This document shows positions 1 to 4,138 of a DNA stretch of 7,096 bases, one piece after another. This stretch comes from Planctomycetales bacterium 4484_123 (lineage in GTDB: Bacteria; Planctomycetota; Phycisphaerae; SM23-33): contig MVCS01000067.1 in assembly GCA_002049885.1 (NCBI GenBank), positions 1 to 7,096 of the forward strand. The letters are read 5' to 3'. A program made the position numbers and the translations under genes. Position 1 is the first letter of the stretch. The number at the start of each line of letters is the position of its first letter. The notes under the pieces were generated by a model. It was not told the origin of the DNA. It made no database searches and saw only the letters and a program-made list of their open reading frames with translations.

Positions 1-209
1 GTCCCCAGCGACTCCCGGCCCGCGTGGGTATAGACGCACTGGCCCTCGGCGAAGAGGTCGATGCCGCCGCCGGAGGTGCTCTTTGGCCGCTTGGAGCCCT
101 TGGCCAGCAGGCGGACCACGCCCTGGCCGCGGGTGAGCATGTGCACCACCTGCGAGGTCTCGCTGTAGTCGATGCACCTGAGACAGATGGCCGGCTCGCG
201 ATAGCGCAT
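1..209 (-). CDS. recO: DNA repair protein RecO, N-terminal part (cut by window edge)
   Basis: RecO acts in the RecFOR pathway: it binds single-stranded DNA and SSB, anneals strands, and helps load RecA at gaps. Only the first 69 codons are present, and the gene runs off the left edge. The translation shows the typical RecO N-terminal OB-fold: CIDYSETSQVV at residues 12-22, LTRGQGVVRLLAKGSKRPKS at about 25-44, then DLFAEGQCVY. These fit the family pattern 'dysEtsqvv...T...G....laKGarrpkS'. The ATG at 207-209 is chosen because an in-frame TGA lies about 30 bases upstream with no ATG, GTG or TTG between. No Shine-Dalgarno sequence precedes it, so translation may depend on the upstream genes. It is the last visible gene of a minus-strand run and starts 49 bases after the small gene. 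The fold assignment is firm; completeness cannot be judged. Confidence 0.9.
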   Translation of the reverse strand, partial: MRYREPAICLRCIDYSETSQVVHMLTRGQGVVRLLAKGSKRPKSTSGGGIDLFAEGQCVYTHAGRESLG

Positions 210-258
210 GGCAACGGTGAATATACCAGCAGCAGCGAGTCAGGCGAGACATCGCCCG

Positions 259-407
259 TCATCGCTTGCTCAATTCCTCGTAAACCCGATTGTAGTACAG
301 GGCTTTTTCGACCGGCGTGTTGGGCGGGATGTGGTTTCCCACGGCCATGAAGAACCCCGGGCGATTCGCTTGACAATGGGGCTATGCGGCTGGCCCCGGG
401 GTGGCAC
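259..407 (-). CDS. Small unrecognised gene (about 49 aa), apparently with a one-base frameshift
   Basis: A GTG at 405-407 follows a perfect AGGAGG (minus strand, plus positions 415-420) at a spacing of 7, the best ribosome site in the window. The GTG frame reads MPPRGQPHSPIVKRIARG, then loses coding character. The next frame reads GFFMAVGNHIPPNTPVEKAL and continues YYNRVYEELSKR to TGA at 259-261. Adding one base to the four-C run at 355-358 (GGGG on the coding strand) joins the halves into one 49-residue protein. After that point the second frame has G or C in the third position in 24 of 31 codons, against 15 of 28 for the original frame. It lies 36 bases after corC and 49 before recO, so it is probably co-transcribed. 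The function is unknown. The tail (G-N-H-I-P-P-x-T-P-V-E) recalls the C-terminus of uroporphyrinogen-decarboxylase-like proteins, so a decayed remnant of such a gene is the alternative. The break may be a sequencing error, a real mutation, or less likely programmed. Confidence 0.5.
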
Positions 408-414
408 CTTCTTG

Positions 415-420
415 CCTCCT
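415..420 (-). promoter_or_regulatory. Strong Shine-Dalgarno site of the small gene
   Basis: AGGAGG on the minus strand lies 7 bases before the GTG at 405-407. It is the only consensus ribosome site at ideal spacing in front of any annotated gene here, apart from the GGAGG at 1983-1987. It is the main reason for starting the small gene at GTG rather than at the ATG at 346-348, which lies within the conserved-looking tail. Confidence 0.55.
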
Positions 421-443
421 TGGCGGATTGCCGGAGCTTCTCG

Positions 444-1748
444 TCACGCTTGGTTGTCGGCCTTGGTGGGCACTTCCACGCGCAGGCGGGTGACCTTGCG
501 GTCGTCGGCGGCCAGCACGGTGAAGGTGGCCCCGTAAGCGGTGAGGCTCTCGCCGACCTTGGGGATGGTACCCAGTTCCGAGGAGACGAAGCCGGCGACG
601 GTGTCGAAGTCCTCCTCCTCGGGGATGTTCAGCCCCAGGGCGTCGTTGAGGTCGTCGATGTACATGCGCCCGTCCACCTCGACGCTCTGATCGTCCAGCC
701 GCTTCATCAGGGCCGATTCGGGCCGATCGTACTCGTCGGAGATATCGCCGACGATTTCCTCGATGAGGTCCTCGACGGTGACCAGCCCGGCGGTGCCGCC
801 GTACTCGTCCAGCACGATGGCCATGTGCTGTTTGCGGGCCTTGAACTCGCGCAGCAGCTCGTCCAGCCGCTTGGTCTCGGGGATGAAGAAGGGCTTGCGC
901 ATGATCCGCCGCAGGTCGAACGGCCCGGCCTCGCGCCGGAGCAGGTCCTTGGCGTGGAGGATGCCCACGATGTGGTCAACGTCGCCGTCATAGACGGGAA
1001 TGCGGGTGTGCCCGGCCTCGATGACTGTGCCGAGCACCTGTTCGGCGTCGGCGTCGATGGGCAGGGCCACGATGTCGGTCCGCGGGGTCATGATCTCGCC
1101 GGCCCGCTGGTCGCCGAACTCGATGACCGATTCGATCATCTCCATTTCCTGGGGGTCCACCGCCCCCTCGGCGTGGCCTTCGGAGGCCACATGGAGGATT
1201 TCCTCCTTCACCGCGCTCTGGCGGGCGTTGGCCTCGCGGGACTGGCCGTTGTCGGCCGAGCCGTCCGGCGCGGGGTCGGGCACGCCGCTGAGCCGGCGGA
1301 TGGGGGCGTCGAAGGCACGCATCACCACCACCACCGGCCAGAAGGCCAGCCGCAGGCCCAGTAGCAGCGGCGCCGTGACCGCCAGCACCTTGGCCCCTGC
1401 GTAGTGCGCCCAGGCGTGAGGGATGGACACCGAGAAGACGGCCACCACCAGGGCAGCCAGCACCAGCGCCTTGACGGTCCCGGGCAGGTCGGCCCCGCCG
1501 GGGGCGGTCTGGAACCGCAGCAGCAGCACCACCAGCAGACCCAGGTTGCAGGCCGCCCGCAGGAGCCCGCAGAGCATGTGCAGCTCACCGAGGTGGGTCA
1601 GCAGGGACCGCAGCCGGCTGGGGGATCGGCCCGAAAACGCCTCCTCCAGTTGCCGCCGAGAACTGTCGCGCAGGGCGTATGCGTTCAGTGAGAAGAAGCC
1701 GGAGAGGGCGGCTGATACCACCGCCGCCCATAGTAGCGGGTCGTCCAC
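444..1748 (-). CDS. CorC/HlyC-type membrane protein with CNNM-like, CBS-pair and CorC_HlyC domains
   Basis: A 434-residue member of the CorC/HlyC (CNNM-like) family; characterised relatives take part in magnesium or cobalt efflux or resistance. Residues 1-150 form the membrane part, with hydrophobic stretches near 5-22, 62-79, 92-110 and 120-148. A charged linker follows, then a CBS pair: the first from EIMTPRTDIVALP (218-230) through HTRIPVYDGDVDHIVGILHAKDLL, the second through MAIVLDEYGGTAGLVTVEDLIEEIVGDISDEYD (about 309-341). These are the family's strongest signatures. The C-terminal CorC_HlyC domain spans about 350-428, with VDGRMYIDDLNDALGL and FDTVAGFV. The length is usual for the family. 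The start is GTG (1746-1748); the nearest Shine-Dalgarno-like GGAG lies 11 bases upstream, which is weak. In the membrane domain the usual SGxFSGxExAL motif reads SGFFSLNAYAL, losing the Gly and Glu. It heads the minus-strand run toward recO, behind a candidate promoter at 1838-1866. I infer a transport or sensing role, with the ion unknown. Confidence 0.92.
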   Translation of the reverse strand: MDDPLLWAAVVSAALSGFFSLNAYALRDSSRRQLEEAFSGRSPSRLRSLLTHLGELHMLCGLLRAACNLGLLVVLLLRFQTAPGGADLPGTVKALVLAALVVAVFSVSIPHAWAHYAGAKVLAVTAPLLLGLRLAFWPVVVVMRAFDAPIRRLSGVPDPAPDGSADNGQSREANARQSAVKEEILHVASEGHAEGAVDPQEMEMIESVIEFGDQRAGEIMTPRTDIVALPIDADAEQVLGTVIEAGHTRIPVYDGDVDHIVGILHAKDLLRREAGPFDLRRIMRKPFFIPETKRLDELLREFKARKQHMAIVLDEYGGTAGLVTVEDLIEEIVGDISDEYDRPESALMKRLDDQSVEVDGRMYIDDLNDALGLNIPEEEDFDTVAGFVSSELGTIPKVGESLTAYGATFTVLAADDRKVTRLRVEVPTKADNQA

Positions 1749-1837
1749 GCCTCAGAATACTCCACCAGGCCGCGTCCGCTTTCATGCTGCCGTGCCGGAC
1801 GCTCCACACGCAGGGAGAACCCCTGAGGACGACTACG

Positions 1838-1866
1838 ATTCTACCCTGGCCGGGCCTTGCCGGCAA
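1838..1866 (-). promoter_or_regulatory. Candidate sigma-70-type promoter for the corC-like gene
   Basis: Reading the minus strand, TTGCCG (1861-1866) and TAGAAT (1838-1843) are separated by exactly 17 bases. They match the TTGACA and TATAAT consensus at 4/6 and 5/6 positions. Transcription would start near 1831, giving a leader of about 80 bases before the GTG. A perfect 14-bp palindrome, CCTTGCCGGCAAGG (1855-1868), overlaps the -35 box and could be a regulator site. The match is by eye and untested. Confidence 0.4.
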
Positions 1867-1868
1867 GG
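1855..1868. repeat. Perfect 14-bp palindrome next to a tandem AAGGACC pair
   Basis: CCTTGCCGGCAAGG reads the same on both strands and covers the putative -35 box of the corC-like gene. Immediately adjoining it, AAGGACC is repeated in tandem at 1865-1871 and 1872-1878. The position in a divergent intergenic region suggests an operator, but GC-rich palindromes also arise by chance. Confidence 0.35.
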
Positions 1869-1934
1869 ACCAAGGACCGTCAAGCGGCACAGGCGGCGGA
1901 CCGGCCCTTTCCGCCCGTTGGCTTGGCGCGGGGC

Positions 1935-1962
1935 TTTACAATTTCTCCCGGCCGGGCATACT
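1935..1962 (+). promoter_or_regulatory. Candidate promoter for the NDT-like gene and rlmN
   Basis: TTTACA (1935-1940, 5/6 match to the -35 consensus) and CATACT (1957-1962, 4/6 match to the -10 consensus) are separated by 16 bases, with an AT-rich patch in otherwise very GC-rich sequence. The spacer contains the palindrome CCCGGCCGGG (1947-1956). GGCCGGGC occurs at 1950-1957 and again at 1963-1970, on either side of the -10. Transcription would start about 1969, some 30 bases before the coding start. Confidence 0.35.
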
Positions 1963-1982
1963 GGCCGGGCCAGCCGCTATGT

Positions 1983-1987
1983 GGAGG
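1983..1987 (+). promoter_or_regulatory. Shine-Dalgarno site that bears on the NDT-like start
   Basis: GGAGG lies 9 bases before GTG 1997 and 15 before ATG 2003. The spacing favours GTG 1997, whereas the protein pattern favours ATG 2003. The two differ by two residues only. Confidence 0.4.
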
Positions 1988-2002
1988 ACGTGGTCGGTGG
2001 CC

Positions 2003-2452
2003 ATGAAGGTCTTCATCGCAGGGATAATCCAAGGCTCGCTGGTTGAGCCCAGGATTCACCGCCAGGACTGGCGGCGGCGCGTTCGCGGGGCCATCCGGCG
2101 CCATCATCCCGATGCCGAGGTGTACTGCCACTACGAAGCACACCCATGTTCCATCGAGTACGAGCTCCCGGAGATCCTGGCCACGCTGGCCGATGGCAAT
2201 CGGCGGGCGGCTGCCACGGACGTGCTGGTGGCCTACCTGCCGGAGGCCTCCATGGGCACCGCCGTGGAGATGTACCTGGCCAGCCAGGCCGGCGCGGTGG
2301 TGGTCACCATCACGCCCATGAGGGCCAACTGGGTCGTCCGCGCCTACAGCGACCGCATCCTGCCTGATCTTGAGGCCTTCGAGGAGTTTCTCGCCGATGG
2401 GGGGCTGGGCCGGCTCCTGGCACAGAAGCGCCGCCGGGGCGAGCAGGCATGA
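2003..2452 (+). CDS. Nucleoside 2-deoxyribosyltransferase-like protein
   Basis: A 149-residue soluble protein resembling the nucleoside 2-deoxyribosyltransferase fold, whose enzymes transfer or hydrolyse base-deoxyribose bonds through a catalytic Glu. Evidence: an N-terminal strand and glycine turn, MKVFIAGIIQGS (1-12), and a central block TDVLVAYLPEASMGTAVEMY (72-91) that matches the family's 'D-hydrophobic-A.l...s.GTa.E' motif. Glu89 is in the place of the catalytic Glu, and Asp73 in an expected acidic position. The C-terminal half (about 107-130) is Trp- and Asp/Glu-containing and helical, ending in a basic tail. True substrates cannot be told from sequence; such small relatives include 5'-deoxynucleotide N-hydrolases and proteins of unknown role. 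Starts: ATG 2003 gives the family-like N-terminus. GTG 1997, two codons earlier, has GGAGG (1983-1987) at a better spacing of 9. ATG 1979 is also possible. The 3' end overlaps rlmN by four bases (ATGA), implying translational coupling. Confidence 0.65.
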   Translation: MKVFIAGIIQGSLVEPRIHRQDWRRRVRGAIRRHHPDAEVYCHYEAHPCSIEYELPEILATLADGNRRAAATDVLVAYLPEASMGTAVEMYLASQAGAVVVTITPMRANWVVRAYSDRILPDLEAFEEFLADGGLGRLLAQKRRRGEQA

Positions 2453-3483
2453 GGCATCTGCTGGACATCTCGCCGAGTGAGCTGGTCGAGGAACTTGCGG
2501 CCATGGGTCAGCCCGCCTATCGCGCCAGGCAGGTTCTCCAATGGGTCTGGCAGCACGGCGTGTGTGACTTTGCCGAGATGACCAACCTGCCCAAGCCGCT
2601 GCGTGCCGAGCTGGCCGGCAGGCTGGTGGTCCTCACTGGCCGACCGGCGGCCCGCAGCGATGCGTCCGACGGTGTGGTCAAGCTGCTGGTGGAGTGGTCG
2701 GATGGACAGGCCACCGAGACGGTGATGATCCCGGCCGCACGCCGCTGCACGGCGTGTCTGTCCGTCCAGGTCGGCTGCCCGGTGGGCTGCGCGTTCTGCG
2801 CATCGGGCCTGGACGGCGTGGCCAGGGACCTCTCGGCCGGCGAGATCCTCGAACAGCTTTTCCACCTGCGCTCGGCCGCCGCGCGAAGGATCACCCACGT
2901 CGTGCTGATGGGCATGGGCGAGCCGCTGCTGAACTACGACGCCACCGTGGCGGCGGTGCGGGCGATGGTCGATCCCGCCCGCGGCGGCATCTCCGCCCGC
3001 AGGGTGACGGTCTCCACGGTGGGTCTGCCCAGTCAGATCCGCAGGCTGGCGCGGGAGGACCTGCCCATCACCCTGGCCATCAGCCTCCATGCTCCCAACG
3101 ACGACCTCCGGCGGCAACTCGTGCCGGCGGCCAGGGCGGTGAGCATCGAGGCCCTGCTGGCCGCGGCGAGCGATTTCTTCGCCCGGCGGGGGCGCGAGGT
3201 CACCCTGGAGTACGTCCTGCTGGGCGGGGTGAACGACACCCCGGCCTGTGCCGACCAGCTTGCCCGGCTTGCCCGGCGGCTGCGCTGCAACGTCAACCTC
3301 ATCCGCTTCAACCCCGTCCCCGGCGTGCCCTTCGTCCCTCCGCGGGAATCGGCGCTCAGGTCCTTCCTGGAGCGGCTGAGGCGGCGCGGCCTCAACGTCC
3401 ACCTGCGCGCCAGCCGGGGCGCCGACGCCGAGGCGGCCTGCGGCCAGCTCCGGCGGCGGAACGGCAAATCCGTGACCGAGTAG
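2449..3483 (+). CDS. rlmN: RlmN, 23S rRNA (adenine2503-C2)-methyltransferase
   Basis: A radical-SAM enzyme that methylates C2 of A2503 in 23S rRNA, in the peptidyl-transferase centre; E. coli RlmN also modifies A37 of some tRNAs. It is 344 residues, a normal length. The N-terminal helical RNA-binding part includes QPAYRARQVLQWVWQHGV (21-38). The radical-SAM cluster cysteines are Cys110, Cys114 and Cys117 (CPVGCAFC). Cys103, seven residues before the cluster, matches the resolving Cys118 of the E. coli enzyme, and Cys331 in AACGQL matches methyl-carrying Cys355. GMGEPLLN (155-162) is the SAM-contacting motif. STVGLP (189-194), ISLHAPNDDLRRQLVP (211-226) and LIRFNPVPG (284-292) are also characteristic. 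Both catalytic cysteines are present, so the enzyme should be active; Cfr (C8 methylation) is less likely because the sequence follows the RlmN pattern and context. The ATG overlaps the stop of the NDT-like gene (ATGA), and no strong Shine-Dalgarno precedes it, so coupling is likely. The TAG stop is the first base of a tandem repeat. Confidence 0.96.
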   Translation: MRHLLDISPSELVEELAAMGQPAYRARQVLQWVWQHGVCDFAEMTNLPKPLRAELAGRLVVLTGRPAARSDASDGVVKLLVEWSDGQATETVMIPAARRCTACLSVQVGCPVGCAFCASGLDGVARDLSAGEILEQLFHLRSAAARRITHVVLMGMGEPLLNYDATVAAVRAMVDPARGGISARRVTVSTVGLPSQIRRLAREDLPITLAISLHAPNDDLRRQLVPAARAVSIEALLAAASDFFARRGREVTLEYVLLGGVNDTPACADQLARLARRLRCNVNLIRFNPVPGVPFVPPRESALRSFLERLRRRGLNVHLRASRGADAEAACGQLRRRNGKSVTE

Positions 3484-3548
3484 CCAGTAGCCAATGGCCG
3501 GTAGCCAGTAGTCAGTGGCCGGTGGCTGGTAGTCAGTCGTCGGTAGCC
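3481..3548. repeat. Degenerate 7-bp tandem repeat (about 9.7 units, higher-order 21 bp)
   Basis: From the rlmN stop codon the sequence divides into heptads close to TAGCCAG (consensus about TRGYCRG). Variants include TAGCCAA, TAGTCAG, TGGCCGG, TGGCTGG and TCGTCGG. Nine whole heptads are followed by TAGCC. They group into a 21-bp period (3481-3501, 3502-3522, 3523-3543): the first two units differ at only two positions, and the third is more diverged. No spacer structure or uniform repeat is present, so it is not CRISPR. Similar heptad runs are known as short tandemly repeated sequences in some bacterial genomes. The remaining 41 bases before ybeY's end show only a short GC stem without a T-run. 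Confidence 0.85.
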
Positions 3549-3589
3549 TTGTTGCCCGCCGTCCGGGCCAGGGCGTTGGCCGTGCGTTG

Positions 3590-4042
3590 TCAGCGTCGGG
3601 CGGTTTTGGCGGCTGTGAACCTCGCCAGCAGTTCTTCTTCGCGGCGGTGCATCTTTTCAGCGGCCGATGTGGTCTCGTCGTCGTATCCCATCAGGTGCAG
3701 CAGGCCGTGGATGACGTAGAGCATGAGCTCCTGCTGTGGCCTGAGGCCGCGGCGGCGGGCCTCCTCGGCGGCCACCTCGCCGCAGACGACGATCTGTGCG
3801 CTCAGGCCGGGCCGGTGCGGCTCGGAGAGGTCGAACGACAGCACGTCCGTCGTGCCGGACCGGCGAAGGTAGCGCCGATTCAGGCCGGCCATCTCGGCCT
3901 TGCCCACTACCGCCAGGTCCACCAGCGCCAGTGGCACGCCCTCCGCCCGGGCCACGAAGCGGACCAGCCGGCACAGTCGCTCGCGGAACACGCGCACGGC
4001 CCTCTGGCGGTTGCATATCAGGATTTCCGGCTTGGGCGGCAC
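3590..4042 (-). CDS. ybeY: YbeY, rRNA-maturation endoribonuclease (metal-dependent)
   Basis: YbeY is a single-strand endoribonuclease needed for 16S rRNA 3'-end maturation and 70S quality control. The protein is 150 residues, the usual size. Diagnostic blocks are LNRRYLRRSGTTDVLSFDL (54-72), matching the family's 'LN..yr..d.pTDVLSFp', then the strand VVCGEVAAEEARRRG, and IHGLLHLMGYDDE (111-123) with the metal site His112-x3-His116-x5-Asp122. Most characterised YbeY proteins have a third His there (GYDH). Asp can also bind a metal, and GYDD variants occur in other phyla, so loss of activity is not implied. The start is GTG at 4040-4042; no clear Shine-Dalgarno is visible, only an AT-rich patch (CATTAT on the coding strand) about 10 bases upstream. 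It converges on rlmN across the heptad repeat and diverges from the GT87 gene, with 96 bases between. Confidence 0.94.
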   Translation of the reverse strand: MPPKPEILICNRQRAVRVFRERLCRLVRFVARAEGVPLALVDLAVVGKAEMAGLNRRYLRRSGTTDVLSFDLSEPHRPGLSAQIVVCGEVAAEEARRRGLRPQQELMLYVIHGLLHLMGYDDETTSAAEKMHRREEELLARFTAAKTARR

Positions 4043-4077
4043 GGCTCAACGATAATGCAGGGCGGGCCGGCTGTCGA

Positions 4078-4100
4078 GGCGGCCGCCAGGCCGGGCCGCC
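4078..4100. other. GC-rich hairpin in the ybeY/GT87 divergent gap
   Basis: GGCGGCC (4078-4084) pairs with GGCCGCC (4094-4100) around a 9-base loop. Within it, GGCGGCCGCC (4078-4087) is itself a palindrome. There is no T-run on either strand, and divergent genes do not need a terminator here. It may be an operator or have no function. Confidence 0.25.
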
Positions 4101-4138
4101 CTTGCTCGGGTCGTTGTTATCAGTTAAGACTGTGCGGG

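Noticed and set aside
259..348. Tail fragment of a uroporphyrinogen-decarboxylase-like gene as the sole explanation
   Set aside because: The resemblance is to a short motif from memory. The strong ribosome site upstream and the coherent coding signal before the frameshift fit a small gene better. It is kept only as an alternative.
384..1364. Long plus-strand open frame opposite the corC-like gene
   Set aside because: It mirrors a confident CBS/CorC gene, has low-complexity His/Gly/Val composition, and no recognisable domain. Such antisense frames are expected in GC-rich coding DNA.
1679..2002. Upstream extension of the NDT-like gene to an ATG at 1679
   Set aside because: The extension would overlap the corC-like start and the divergent promoter region, and its translation has no recognisable pattern. 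The family-like N-terminus begins at 2003.
3481..3548. CRISPR-like array
   Set aside because: The heptads are contiguous and degenerate, with no unique spacers, and no cas genes are present.
3566..3581. Possible terminator hairpin between rlmN and ybeY (GGCCA, 6-base loop, TGGCC)
   Set aside because: The stem is only five pairs and has no T-run on either strand, too weak to call.
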